DNA of 64,000 bases from positions 4,216,001 to 4,280,000 of the forward strand of contig JAHEWK010000001.1 in assembly GCA_020740775.1 (NCBI GenBank), in the 5' to 3' direction. Shown one piece after another: positions 45,101-57,471 of the stretch. Made by a program: the position numbers and the translations under genes. Source of the DNA: Ilyonectria destructans. Its lineage: Eukaryota; Ascomycota; Sordariomycetes; Hypocreales; Nectriaceae. How positions within the stretch are numbered: the stretch's first letter is position 1; every line of letters begins with the position of its first letter. Below the pieces are notes generated by a model, which worked only from the letters and a program-made list of their open reading frames with translations, was not told where the DNA came from and made no database searches.

Positions 45101-46493
45101 ACATCCACGTCCTGGGTATCAAGGATATGGCCGGTGTCCTCAAGCCCCACGCCGCCACCCTTCTCATTGGTGCCATCCGTGAAAAGTACCCCGACCTTCC
45201 CATCCACGTCCACACCCACGATTCTGCCGGCACTGGTGTCGCTTCCATGGTCGCTTGCGCCAAGGCTGGTGCTGACGCCGTCGATGCTGCCACCGACAGC
45301 CTGTCTGGCATGACCTCGCAGCCTAGCATCAACGCCATCATCGCCTCCCTTGAGGGCAGCGAACTCGACCCTGGTCTGGATCCCCGCCAAGTCCGGGCTC
45401 TCGATGTCTATTGGTCCCAGCTCCGTCTGCTCTACTCTCCTTTCGAGGCTCACCTTGCCGGCCCCGACCCCGAGGTTTACGAGCACGAGATTCCTGGTGG
45501 TCAGTTGACCAACATGATGTTCCAGGCTTCTCAGCTGGGTCTTGGATCCCAGTGGCTTGAGACCAAGAAGGCGTACGAGCACGCCAACGACCTCCTTGGC
45601 GATATTGTCAAAGTTACCCCCACCTCTAAGGTCGTCGGTGACCTTGCCCAGTTCATGGTTTCCAACGGCCTGTCTCCTGAGGATGTCAAGGCTCGTGCCT
45701 CTGAGCTGGATTTCCCCGGCTCTGTCCTCGAGTTCCTCGAGGGTATGATGGGCCAGCCCTTTGGTGGATTCCCCGAGCCTCTGCGCTCCGACGCTCTCCG
45801 TGGCCGACGCAAGCTTGATAAGCGCCCCGGTCTGTTCCTTGACCCCGTCGACTTCGCCAAGGTCAAGCGCGAGATTGGCAAGAAGTTCGGTGCCCCCGTC
45901 ACCGAGTGTGATATCGCCTCGTACGTCATGTATCCCAAGGTCTTTGAGGACTACAAGAAGTTCGTCCAGCAGTACGGTGATCTTTCCGTTCTGCCTACTC
46001 GATACTTCCTCACCCGACCTGAGATTGGCGAGGAGTTCAACGTCGAGCTCGAGAAGGGCAAGATCCTCATTCTGAAGCTCCTTGCTGTCGGTCCCCTCTC
46101 TGAGAACACCGGCCAGCGTGAGGTCTTCTTCGAGATGAACGGCGAGGTCCGACAGGTCACCGTCGTTGACAAGAAGGCTGCTGTTGACAACATCAGCCGA
46201 CCCAAGGCTGATCCCAACGACTCCAGCCAGGTCGGCGCCCCCATGTCTGGTGTTCTGGTTGAGCTCCGAGTCCACGAGGGCTCTGAGGTCAAGAAGGGTG
46301 ACCCCCTTGCTGTTCTGTCTGCCATGAAGATGGTAAGTTTCTTGATCCTACTCTTCACATCGTTCATTGTTAACCACTCTCACAGGAAATGGTTATCTCT
46401 GCGCCCCACAGCGGTAAGGTTGCCAGCGTCCAGGTTCGCGAGGGCGACTCCGTCGATGGCTCGGACTTGGTCTGCCGAATTGAGAAGGCTTGA
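42163..46493 (+). CDS. Pyruvate carboxylase
   Basis: Ten exons: 42163-42301, 42402-42422, 42482-42489, 42568-42579, 42640-42709, 42768-42887, 42945-43006, 43065-43911, 44135-46332, 46386-46493, giving 1194 aa. This biotin enzyme makes oxaloacetate from pyruvate, bicarbonate and ATP; in fungi it is cytosolic and feeds the TCA cycle and gluconeogenesis. The biotin carboxylase domain (about 45-500) has VANRGEIPIRIFRTAHELS, the glycine-rich [14 protein letters not shown] and [11 protein letters not shown]. The carboxyltransferase barrel (about 570-870) has [20 protein letters not shown] and the metal-site HVHTHD. The C-terminal carrier domain has AMKM, with biotinyl-Lys 1158; an intron follows Met 1159 directly. 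Three successive exons near the 5' end are only 21, 8 and 12 nt, yet the joined product matches the family exactly. Length is typical. There is no mitochondrial presequence. Confidence 0.97.
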
Positions 46494-48164
46494 TTGTCTT
46501 TTACGTTAAAAAGCGAGCATGAAATAACGCGTTGTGTTGTTAACAAGGGAGGTGGGTGGATTGGTTAGGGCTTAAGGTTAAATTGCTGTGTATCCCACTG
46601 GAAGTCGGCTGCTGGGAGAGAGCAATGGTTTCGGCGCGGGGGAACGATGTCCTTTGATTATTAGTATTGCTAAAAGGACTTTGAATATGAGTACCTACAA
46701 TTTTATAAATTACAGAAAGCATCTGCATTACTGTGACACACAGCATACATCTCTGTCTCTACTGACTGTTAATGCGGAGGATGAAATAAGAATTATTCTT
46801 AGTATTTATTCCTCCTAATAGTAGGAATTATTCTTAGTGTTTATTCCTCCTAATAGTAGGAATTATTCTTAATGTTTATTATTCTAATAGTAATAATTAT
46901 TCGTAGTATTTATTCCCCCTAATAGCGTGTGTGGGGATGAGCAACAAGGGAGACTGGAAAGCCTAATAACCCACCCAGAGGCAGGTGAAGACTGTGATGG
47001 CGACGTGTCCGCAACAGCTGAAAAGCCGAACTTGTAGATGAGGGAAATAAATAAAGGGGGCAAACTATTATAGATACCACTACCAGCATCATCTAATCAA
47101 ATGATTTGCAAAGGAATGCAGCAGCAATAGGTCAAGATTACTGTTACTTGAGCATTCTGTATATGTGGCGGCTGATAAAAGCGGACAGATCAATCTGCTG
47201 TCTCAGAAACTTCCCTGGAACACCTTAAGACTGACTAATCGGGTTGAGTCAATAGCTCTAAAACAGGGCAAGACTTTCTATTGAAGACAACCCGTCGTGA
47301 ACTCCTTCCTAAAAATGCAAAACCTCAATATCCCTAGTTTTCCCCCAAAGGCCTAGGATCTCCGACATAATAGTAAGAATTCTTTTTAGCATCTAATCCT
47401 CCTAATGATAAGACTTACCTTATTTATTAGGTTAGGTTTCATGATCAATAGATCGTGAGTGATTCATAATATGCAGATGCGTCTTCTGAGATAGTTGGTG
47501 GACTAGGCGCCTACCCTGCACAGATATCGAAAAGCAAGGTCGTTACAGCGGAGTCCGCTATCTCCAGGCAGCTGTGGCGCCCCGGGCAACTGCGGCAACG
47601 CCTAAGCCACAGCACATGCAGGCTTATGAGTCTTCATCTGGGAGCTAGGGCGACTCATCCCTCTATGGTTTCCCTATTAGGAAAACATGGAATTAAATGA
47701 GGTGACTTAATCACTCGTATGACTCTTCCTCGAACGCCTTTTTCCCGTCGCAATGCATGGTTTGGCCACTAAGAAATGAAGTCGAAGTTGGAGGGGCAGA
47801 TTTGGGTGAGTCATTCTGACGGTCAGCCAATCCGGCAGCACCGAGCACCTGCCTCAACGAAGTAAGGGAAGAGACGAGACAGCCCGCAGCCCGGCCTTGC
47901 CACAGCCGAAAGCCCCACCAAGGCAAACGCCTCTGTGAAGGTCTTCGCAAATATCAAAAGAGCCTCCAGCCCTCTTCGTGCTCTGGCCTCTCCATTGCTT
48001 TGTCACTTTTCCCTCATTTTCTTTCAGTTTGCCTGGAGCCTTACCCTTCACCTAGCTCCCTGTTCATTTTGCTTTCTACGAAGACGCTGTATTTCAGAAA
48101 GCGCACCCCCACTTCTTCAAAGAGGACGACAGCTTCGCCATCAAACTTTGTGATTGTTGCCACC
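46494..48164. other. AT-rich intergenic island
   Basis: From about 46650 to 47480 the DNA is AT-rich and holds a 35-bp tandem array (46791-46925) and similar AATAGTAAGAATT blocks near 47370-47440. An AGTATTGCT near 46671 recalls the MITE end but no element can be delimited. The last 300 bases are the leader of the zinc-finger gene. No gene seen. Confidence 0.5.
46791..46925. repeat. 35-bp AT-rich tandem array, about 4 copies
   Basis: Units begin AATTATTCTTAGT and end CCTCCTAATAGTA, at 46791, 46826, 46861 and 46895. The first two are almost identical and the last two are more diverged. Similar words (TTAGTATTTATCCC) occur in the MITE at 24929, so the array may have grown from an element fragment. 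Confidence 0.85.
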
Positions 48165-51100
48165 ATGCCCGAGGGAGAGGGAGGTCCGGCTCCCAACCAG
48201 GCCCAGGGCCAGTCCCAGGGATCTAGAGGAGGAAATTCACGTGGAGGACGCCGCAGAGGCCGCGGAGGAAGGGGACGTGGCCGCGGAAATGGAAATGGTG
48301 CCTCTCGCGGGGGCAGAAACGCCCCTACCGAGGGAGATGCCCCAGAGCCCAGCTCCGTGGCGACGGCCCAGCCGGCAGCCCAGCTAGACTCGTCTTCTAC
48401 TCCTGAAAGTTCAGGAGCGTCGAGAGGCAGGCGAGGTAGACGCGGAGGACGGTCTGGCGGTGCTCGTGGCTCAGAAACCCAGCCACGAGGCTCGTTCCAG
48501 GTGGGACCCCAACGGCGGTTTGGTGGTCGCTTAACCAGCAGTGTCGACGAGGTTAGCCAAGCGGACACGGATGCACAGCTTTCACTAAGCGCAGATGCTC
48601 CAGAGTTTGTCCCTGGTCAGCCCGTTGCTGCAAGAAGGTAGGTCTTCTCCAACTCCTGGGATCGTCGCAGAATCAACAATACTGACCAATATTCCAGTTC
48701 CGAACCTCATCCCCAAGCGCAGACATCTTCGAGATCACGGAATCGACGGAAACCGAAGAAGACTAGGGTAGAGGTACCAAAGTCTACCGCCTCCGAACTC
48801 TGGCAACGAATCCAGGAGGACATTAACAATTTCAACTACGAATGCCGAGTCTGCACCGAAGAAATCACCCGGGAATGCAAAGTTTGGTCGTGTAATACTT
48901 GCTGGACCGTTGTCCATCTCAACTGTGCTCAAGAATGGTACGATAGCTCTATGAAGATCGACAACAGCTCAGGCGACCCAGTCTGGCGCTGCCCTGGCTG
49001 CAACTCGCACCTCTCCGAAGGACCCAACTCCTATCATTGTTGGTGCGGCAAAGAGACCAGTCCAAGCCAGACCAGCAACTTTCTGCCTCCACACTCTTGT
49101 GGACAGACATGTTCCAAACCGAAGTCGACCTGCCCTCATCCTTGTCCTCTTCAATGCCACGCCGGACCTTGTCCGCCTTGTGCAGTGTTGAGCCCACCAG
49201 AGCCCTGCTACTGTGGTAAACAAACGAATCGCAAGCCCTGCAGGGAAACTGACTATCACAATGGTTGGAGTTGTCAAGAGGCCTGTGGCGACTTCCTTTC
49301 TTGTGGAGAGCACATGTGCTCCCAACCCTGTCACCCAGGACTCTGTGGAGATTGCCCCGTCCTGATTAGTGCGAAATGTTACTGCGGAAAGGTCGGCAAG
49401 GAGATGAAGTGCTCACAGCAAGACGACGTGTGCGACTCCTACGATCCGGCAAAGGACACTTGGTTCACAGGCTCCTTCAACTGTGGAAACACTTGTGGAA
49501 GAGCCTATGATTGCGGTGTTCATAAGTGCGAAACATCTTGCCATGCTCAAGATGAGTTACCAGCACACTGCCCCTTGGCCCCGGATGTGGTAACCCATTG
49601 TCCCTGTGGGAAGACCCTGCTCGAAGATCTCATGGACCACCCGAGAGGGTCTTGTGAGGACGAAATTTCCCACTGCGACAAACCGTGCGAGAGGCTTCTC
49701 CCATGCGGTCATCTCTGCACCTCTCTGTGCCATATTGGTGACTGCAGCCCATGCGGCGAGATTATGGTCATTGATTGCCGCTGCGGTCGAGTCACAAACG
49801 AGACTATCTGCCACCAAGGTGACGTGCAGAATCCTCTGTGCTTCAAAGTTTGCCAGGCAACGAGGAACTGCGGACGTCACCGATGTGGCGAGCGTTGTTG
49901 CTCCGGTGACAAGAAGGCGCAGCAAAGGATTGCTCAACAGAAAAAGAAACGCTCAGGTGTTGACTCCATCCCCGTTGAGGCAGAGCATATTTGCCTTCAG
50001 GTCTGTGGTCGACCCCTGAAGTGCGGGAGCCACGAATGCGAGAAACTCTGCCATCGCGGACCCTGCTCGACTTGCCCAGAAGCTGTCTGGGAAGAAATTA
50101 GCTGTAGTTGTGGCACAACTGTTCTGCAACCACCTCAGCCTTGTGGAACTCGACAACCGTACTGCACGTCAAAGTGTAGACGACATCCAGCTTGTGGGCA
50201 TCCAACGGTTGACCACCAATGTCATTCTGACGATGTTGAGTGTCCTCCGTGCCCCTATCTGACTGAAAAGACTTGCGCTTGTGGAAAAAAGACGTTCGCC
50301 AACAAGCCATGCCATCTTCAGCTTGCCCATTGTGGGGAGGCTTGTGGACAAAAGCTTCAGTGCGGGTAAGCAACTTTCTAAGAACGGTTGAAGATAAGAG
50401 TGCTAATATACTTCTAGACTTCATGCATGCCGAAAGCTCTGCCATCGTCCTGGCGAGTGCGGTGACGCTCAGAATGGCTGCGAGCAGGTCTGTGGAAAGA
50501 CGAAACTCTTCTGCAACCATACCTGCCAGAATATCTGCCACGGCCAAACTCGTAAGCACTCCTTCATTTCTATCAATGTCTGGGTGAATGCTTTCGCTAA
50601 TATTCAACTCTAGCTTGTAATGAGTCAAACGCATGTCAGATGAAGATGTTCGTCGCATGCCCCTGCGGTAATCGCAAGAAGGAGTTCAAATGCCTGGCCG
50701 GCTCGTTGAACCCAGAGCCAGTACGACCAGAGCAAAAGTGCGACGATGAGTGCGAGCGTCTCGACCGTAACCGCCGTCTTGCTGCTGCCCTCAACATCGA
50801 CCCTGCCACTCACACCAACGACCATGTTCCCTTCTCCGACAACACCCTCAAGCTCTATAAGGAGTTTACTACCTGGGGCGACCGCCAAGAGAGCGAGTTT
50901 CGCGTTTTCGCGGCGAACCAGGAGGAGGTCCGCCTGCGATACGAGCCCATGCGCAACCAGTCGCGCCAGTTTCTTCACCTCCTTGCCGAGGACTTTGGGC
51001 TAGAGAGTAAGAGCGATGACTACGATACCCAACGGGCTGTGGTCGTGTGGAAGACGGAGCGCTTCGTCTCGGCCCCGTCCAAGACTCTCGCCCAGTGCGT

Positions 51101-51692
51101 CAAGATCCGAGCCGCCCAGGCTGCCCAGGCCGCAGTAGAAGCGGCCATCCGGCCCCCGAGTCCTCCGGCAATGGGGAACGAACCCTTCAACGGCTTCGTC
51201 CTCACTACGCCCCGCTTCGGTATCACCATTGAGGAGATTACAGCCGGCCTAGAGACGGACCTCGCTACACTTCCATCCTTCCAGTTCAAGACCGAATTCA
51301 TCACCCACATCGAGCCCAATGATGAAGTCTTCATCAAGGCTACAGCACAGTACGCTGCCTTCCTAACCTCAACCTCTGTCGAGACGAGCCTTGCGAGTCT
51401 CAAGCCCCGCCTCGAGCAGACGCTGAGCCGAGACAAGCTCGCGGAGGGTATCTTGCTTTGCCATGTCGATACTAGCGGCGCTGTCACCCGTCGCGAGGCA
51501 CCCCGCCGCCCCGGCGCAGGCGGATGGAGTGCTGTTGCCGGTCGCGCGGCCTCGTGGAGGGCCACTTCCGCCGCGGAGGATGAGGCTAGCAAGGCACCCG
51601 GCCGCCGCTTTGTCGGCTTGAGGAAGAAGAAGCCCCAACAACCCGAGGCGGGCAAGGTATGGGCAGCGCTAGATGGGGATGTCGAGTGCTAG
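48165..51692 (+). CDS. NF-X1-type zinc-finger protein with R3H domain (FKBP12-associated type)
   Basis: Exons 48165-48637, 48698-50365, 50418-50551 and 50614-51692 give 1117 aa. The N-terminus (about 1-125) is RGG-rich, an RNA-binding type of low complexity. A RING/PHD-like finger follows (YECRVCTEEITRECKVWSC, then WRCPGCNS, about 206-266). A long array of NF-X1 fingers runs from about 285 to 770, with repeated C-GxHxC-xxxCHxGxCxxC modules (for example CGEHMCSQPCHPGLCGDCP). Near 840-905 an R3H nucleic-acid-binding domain is visible (NQSRQFLHLLAEDFGL). This order equals human NFX1 and yeast Fap1. Fap1 binds FKBP12 and competes with rapamycin; NFX1 proteins act as nuclear regulators with ubiquitin-ligase features. 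Which of these applies here is not shown. The start gives the expected RGG head. Confidence 0.93.
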
Positions 51693-52371
51693 ATGGTGCT
51701 ATGATGGAACGAAGATGCATTGCATGACTTGACACTACATCCCAGATTGGCCCCTTGTAAATAGATTCCGAGTCATGCGCGCATAAACGACCCTAGGCTA
51801 GGGAAGATAACATGGTTTAATGTCAGTGTTTTATTCGTTGGTTTGCATTGATATTGGACATAGAAGTCAAGCAGCCTCCGAGACGATGATCCTTGCCTCT
51901 ATGCGCAGGACGTCTTTATGATCAGATGAGCAAGGTCGTATCGGGGGCGAACCTGGATCGTGACGACACAGGTTGAGAGCACTTGTTGCAGTGCCAAGCC
52001 CGGATAAAAATCGACGGCATTTTTGTCTGAGACAGAATGTCACTTTGATGCTGATTGTCGATATCACGAGGCACACCTCGCGATAGCTGGGTTGGATCAC
52101 ATGGGGAGTTCCGCCACCAGTCCTGAGACAACCACACACACGCAAATACATAAACGAGGGCACCAAGTTTTGGATTAATCATAGTCTCATCATTTTTCTA
52201 TCTCAGGTTCTGGTTTTATGCCCGGGTCTGTATGTATCTATGTACAGTATGCAAAAGGTGGAGGGCGTTGGAGGCCCTATGGGAAAGGCGGGGTATCATT
52301 CAATCATAGGGTGTCCATGCGATTCCCGGCTGGGATTCAAGGCTCTATGTGTATCTGGATCACGTCCCATT
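51693..52371. other. Intergenic, convergent 3' ends
   Basis: Space between the zinc-finger gene and the minus-strand hydrolase. Unremarkable; no gene seen. Confidence 0.5.
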
Positions 52372-53816
52372 CTATAAGCGAGTTTGCTCACGCGGCTTCT
52401 CGCTTGTCACTTCAGCAACAAAGTCGGCCACGGCCTCGAAATAACCTTCCTCAAGGACGCTCGAGTTGTGATCGCCGGCGGGCAGGGGCTTCCACCGCTT
52501 AAAGGGGGCTTTGGAAATCTCGAAGAGCTGGCGCATGTGTTTTGGTCTGCAGAGTATTAGTCTGGAATTCGCCAGGTAGAGAGCAGTCAGGAAGAAGGGT
52601 TGAATTGATCGGTCAGAGGACATTCGGGTTTCAAATCAGGACCACAAGTGGTCTCATATTTTGTGGGTGATGCAATTTGATCATCATAAGATCGGGGGAA
52701 GAATAAAGGAAACAACGGGGTAGACTCACGGTACAATCTCGTCCTGCAAGCCGCTGATGAAGAGGGTTGGCACCTTGTTGATGTTCGGCAATGTCGACTC
52801 ACTGGGCCAGACCTGGTGGCAAAGTAGGGTAAGATACTTGGCCGGGGGCACCACGGAAGGGATAAGCTTCCGGATGGAAAGGAACGTATTTTCAAGGATC
52901 AAACCGGCAATGTCTCCAGCTTCCTGGTTCTTAGCCACGAGCTTGACGCTGACGGCGCCGCCAAGGCTCTGGCCGTAGACGATGAGCTTGTGGTCCCGTG
53001 TCTCAGCACGCTGGCGCAGGTAGTTGAGACCGGTCTGGGCGTCTATGTTCAAGCCCGACTCGTCAGGCTCGCCAGTGGAGGCGCCATAGCCCCGATACTC
53101 GAGCATGAAGACGTTACACCCAATGTAGTTGATGATCATGCGAGCAATGGGCAACCGGTGGCCGATATTTCCCGCATTGCCGTGGAACATCAATACGGTG
53201 ACATTGGAATTCCGACCGCCACGCGGGCCACGGATGTAGTAGGCTGAGAGCTTCTCGCCATCGTCGGTTGGGATGACCAGCTCCTCAAAATCTTTGAGAG
53301 AATAGTCTGAAGGTTTGGGAATGTCGGTTCGAGAATTTGCGGGAATGTGGCTCGGATAAATCAATGCCCTAATGCAGGGAAAGGCTGGTTAGCGGGTCGC
53401 CAAGCGGGTCACGTTGCGAGGCGTGGAGGACAGAGACACGATGGGGGTGGAAAGACGCGGAGGGAGACGGACTTTTGCTTGAAGTACAGCAGAGACGTGA
53501 GGACGGCGGCGATGCCCTGTATGCGCATGGCTTGGTCAGCTTTTGGGAACCGGAACTAGAACTGGCAACTGGCTGCATCCCGGTGGATGCTGGGCCAGAT
53601 GGGAGGCCAGATGAGGTGGCATTGCGCTGTGCTTTTGCTTGCAGTTGTGCCTTGTGAGCAGCCAGGCTGACGTACCGTTGAAGCCAGTGCAGGCAGACGC
53701 ATGTAGCTGGCGACGGAGCTGAGGAGCGAGACGGTCTGCTCCAGATAGCTGGTGGAAGGGGAGGAAGGAGGAGAGTTGGAAGAGGACATGGTTGAGCGAT
53801 CCGTTTTGCTGGGCAT
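52372..53816 (-). CDS. Alpha/beta hydrolase, Bem46/ABHD13 type
   Basis: Exons 53816-53676, 53516-53473, 53368-52730 and 52546-52372 give 332 aa; an in-frame ATG at 53789 would shorten it by nine. A hydrophobic segment (GIAAVLTSLLYF) spanning exon 2 is the probable membrane anchor. The fold is complete: oxyanion region HGNAGNIGHR, GYGAST, nucleophile elbow YGQSLGG (Ser196), acid in SGLQDEIVPP (Asp271) and base in LPAGDHNSS (His301). Order, anchor and size match fungal Bem46, studied in fission yeast polarity and Neurospora ascospore germination, and animal ABHD13. The natural substrate is unknown. The second intron uses a less common donor, GTCCGT, but its removal yields the conserved YFKQKALIYPS junction, so I trust it. 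Confidence 0.92.
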
Positions 53817-56800
53817 CTATTACAGCTAGGGGGGGTGGTAGCGAGGGCCGAAAGTGCGGTGACGACCCAGGCAAGGCCCGGCTGGCCGACGAGAAAACGG
53901 ACAAAGAATGGAAAGGGGATCACAAAGAAATGAGACGGAACCAGCCCAGCAGCAAAAGCAATGGCTCGCAGTGGCGGCAGCGGGGATCCGGGGACAGGAA
54001 CCAACTCCACGGGGCCGATTGAGGCAGTGTGTCAGGTGTCGAGATGTCCGAGCGAATGGGTGACGGGCAGATCTTGGAGTTGGCAGGTTGGCAGCTGGGC
54101 GCTGTGACGTGGGAGCGCGTCTTCTGGCTTCTCGGATCGGGACCAACACGCTCGGGAGGTGCAGATGGCGAGAGGTCGGAACGTGGCAAGCGGAGATCGG
54201 GAGACGTCAGGTCGATAGTCTCCGGGCGCGGCCGCAAAGGCGAGGGTCAAATGTCACTGGTGCACGGAAGATGGCTTGCTGGTCTTGGGACCCGTGCCGT
54301 ATCTGTTCTCGGGAGCGATTCCGTTTAAGGTACCATTATGCAGGACGAAGGGGCCGGTTTGAGGGTCGACAGAGCCGAGGCAGGCTGAGAGGGCGAAAGC
54401 GTGTGGGATGGGATGATGGTGCGGAGAGCACGCGGAAGAGGGACGGCGCGAAGGAGACCAGACCAGGGAGTAGGGCGGAGGGAGCAGGGAATAGAGATGG
54501 TCCCTTGCAGCGGCAGGCGAGGGTGAGTGGTGGTGGTGAAGGTGGTGAAGGTAGTGATGGTGAAGGAGGATGATGATGATGGGATGGAAGACGACGTCGG
54601 TTTTGTTCTACTAGGCGGATAATAGTCGACAATGGTACCTGAGGTAGCTCAACTCAACGGATCAATTGATGAGTCGGCTTACCTCACCTCGCAACAACGT
54701 GCCCTCAATAGTGCTTCATCTCCAGCTCGGTTACCTTAGTTATTTTCCCACTGGGGTAGGTGCTGAAGCTCTCAACCTCAGCACTCAGCACTGAGCGCTC
54801 AGAGAGACCTCGCGCGCTTTCTCCAGAGCACGGAGACGCACACCAGACACTGACCAGTTTGGTGGAGCCGCATGATTCCCTCTCCACCGAGCGAGATGAT
54901 GGTACATGGGTGACGTGCATGAGAGGTATACTCCCGCCTCCATTAGCAGAGGGGATACATCGGAGACAACGCTCCAATGTACTAGGCGACCATCAAATCA
55001 AATGAAACCGCACGCCAACAAGCGAAACTCCTTCGTCGCTATCGCGTTAAAAACGCAGGGGAGCTTGCGGATAATGGGAATCAGCGTTTGTCAAAACAAA
55101 AGGGAACCGTCGGGCCAGAGGCGGGAAACAAAAGAAAGCAAACCAAACGGAATCAAATCAAACCATATCAAGGCGCAATTCCAGAGCTTATGCATTGCCA
55201 GCACACAGACACACGCAAGGCCGCTCACATAGTTGGGACCTGCAGTCAGTCTCCTGCGCTGTTTTGATTGACTCTAGCGCAATTGGCCGTAGGCGAGACA
55301 GTGACGGCACCAGTAGCTCAGCGCCAGGACGAGCGTGATCATGCCGGTGGAAATGAAGCCAACGCCATTTCCCCGATTAGGAAGCTTCTACTCGCGACCA
55401 GCTCCTTGGCGACTCTGTCAGCGAAGGCGCATGACCACAGGTCAAGGGGTCCTGCTACGTAAGAGGGGCATCCAGTAGCACCGAGATGGGAGGTAATTAA
55501 TCCTATTTACGATGGCGAGCCCAGCCGTACTCCCGGGGGAGATCTGACGCCACGATGCTGACGATGGCTTTGCACGTGTGCTCCCTGTAATGAGGTCTAC
55601 CCCTTGCCGAAGCCGTCCTGCCTACGTAACACTCTCCTGGGAGGGGATTCCGGAGCTGATGACGATGTCGTTTGACAAGACGAGCTTTGGCCAATTCAGT
55701 TTCATGAAGGTGGCTGTAAGGTACTACGGCGCTGATTCTATTTCTGACCTTGGCCCGCGTCGACCACTCGGGGACCTGCATAAGAGCCAGGACGACTTAC
55801 CCCAAAGTTTAGTGGGTTAGTACAACCAACACCTCGGGAAGCCCAACTTGGAGACCAAGAAGCAACCACTCTAGCGAAGAATGTGGCTGTACGAGACGGA
55901 CGCCTCCTCCTCCGGGGGACACAGACCCAAGCGGATGAGGGGGACGCTTTGGAGAATACTGGTCCGCACATAGCTCCCATGGGCTGGGAAGCGTGTCATT
56001 CGTCGAGATGGACACGGAATCCAAAATCAGATATCTAAATCAGTCCTGGGAGTCTGTGCATTTCTTGAATGGCATGCAATAACCTCCGGGCCGTCTCTGG
56101 TCTGTTGTCTCGTCCCGTTTGTCCCGCCCGCTCTCTTCCACGGCCGGAGGGGCTGACGAATGCATTCCCTTTGTGACGTGACGAGCCGCAGCAGAAAGTT
56201 AGAATGTCCCAAGACGCCCCCGTTGAACCAGGGATGTCCCCTGAAACCCGCCTCACATTGCTTTCCGAACCTACCGCACGTTTGTTCTAGTCGCCCTCCT
56301 ACGGCGGGCACGAGACCTGTTGGTAACGACGCCCATTCGACAGCCGGCTGCAGGGTGAGATGAGGATGAGGCGAGACGATCGATCCATGGCTGGCGGCGC
56401 ATGGGGCGAGCGGAAAATGAGGGAGAAAATCACAAATCAGACGAGCTATCTGGCCAGCCTCGCCGCAGATCTGGCGCCGTCGAGGCTGTTATCTTGGAAG
56501 TGGGGTTGGCTTTGGTGGGCACCCAAGCTCTCACGGACGCTTTCTTCTTCTTCTTCTCTCGAGGAAACTTGGAGGTAGAGGAATGTGTGCTAAGGTCCCA
56601 GGGATGGTGTACTAAAAGTCTAAGAATGGGATATATGCACTAAGAGCTAACGGATGGGATGCAAGGGCGCAGTTGAGATCCCTCCCAATCAAGGTCTATG
56701 GATGCGCGTTAGACGCGCCGGCACGACTCGTAGAAGCGCACCTGAGTGTCTGCGTCCCAGATATCGACTGTGGTTGGCTCGAAGCGATAGAGATGCTGTT

Positions 56801-57365
56801 GGCGATGGAGGGTATCAATCTCTCGGAGGGTGGTCGGCGGTTACTGAGGGAGACCCCAGGAAGCAGGATGCGACCACAGCTGCCCAATCCCCGGCCAAGC
56901 TCTCTTCCAAAGCCCCATTGCCCCATCAGATCGTTGACAAGAAGCCTTACCCTTACCCTGGGCAGCGATTTTTTCCTTTCTTTTGTCTCTATCGCCCCGC
57001 AGCAGCGCGAACAATGTTGACGACCCAGTGAGAGCGAGCTTGGTGAGGCTAGGCCTGCAGTAGAGCGTTGCCAGAAGTGGGAATAGTTCAAGGTCCAGCG
57101 GCCCAGCGCGCGCTCTGGTGGTGGTGGTGGGCTGCACGGCAGGCTCTTTGGGCACCTCTGGAGCGGCGATCAGCCATTCAGCTGCGAAACATGCACCACG
57201 ACGCGCGTGTTGTTGACGCCAGACGGCAGCAGCTCAGCCAGAACCGGGAGTTGGGAGCCCATCCGCATCCGCATCCATCCCCATCCCCATCCCACGGAAC
57301 CAGGAGTCCCAGGAGGTGCATACGGAGGAGCAAAGCCACGGGGTAAGACACGAGCGCCCTGTTAA

Positions 57366-57409
57366 ACACCCTGCAGATACCCTGCAGACACCCTGTAGAC
57401 GCCCTGTAA
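57366..57409. repeat. 11-bp tandem repeat, 4 copies
   Basis: The unit ACACCCTGCAG and close variants (ATACCCTGCAG, ACACCCTGTAG, ACGCCCTGTAA) stand head to tail. Intergenic. Confidence 0.85.
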
Positions 57410-57444
57410 ACAACCCATGGCTCCATGATGGCTCCCGTCTGACC

Positions 57445-57471
57445 TGACCCCTCTGACCCCTCTGACCCCTC
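57445..57471. repeat. 9-bp tandem repeat, 3 copies
   Basis: TGACCCCTC is repeated three times without change, 35 bp after the 11-bp array. Intergenic. Confidence 0.85.

Noticed and set aside
44152..46275. 707-codon open frame antisense to pyruvate carboxylase
   Set aside because: It mirrors the codons of a certain gene. Strong C-ending codon preference removes stops from the opposite strand, and the translation has no protein-like pattern.
46661..46690. Possible fourth MITE end (AGTATTGCT)
   Set aside because: Only nine bases match and no partner end or target duplication could be found.
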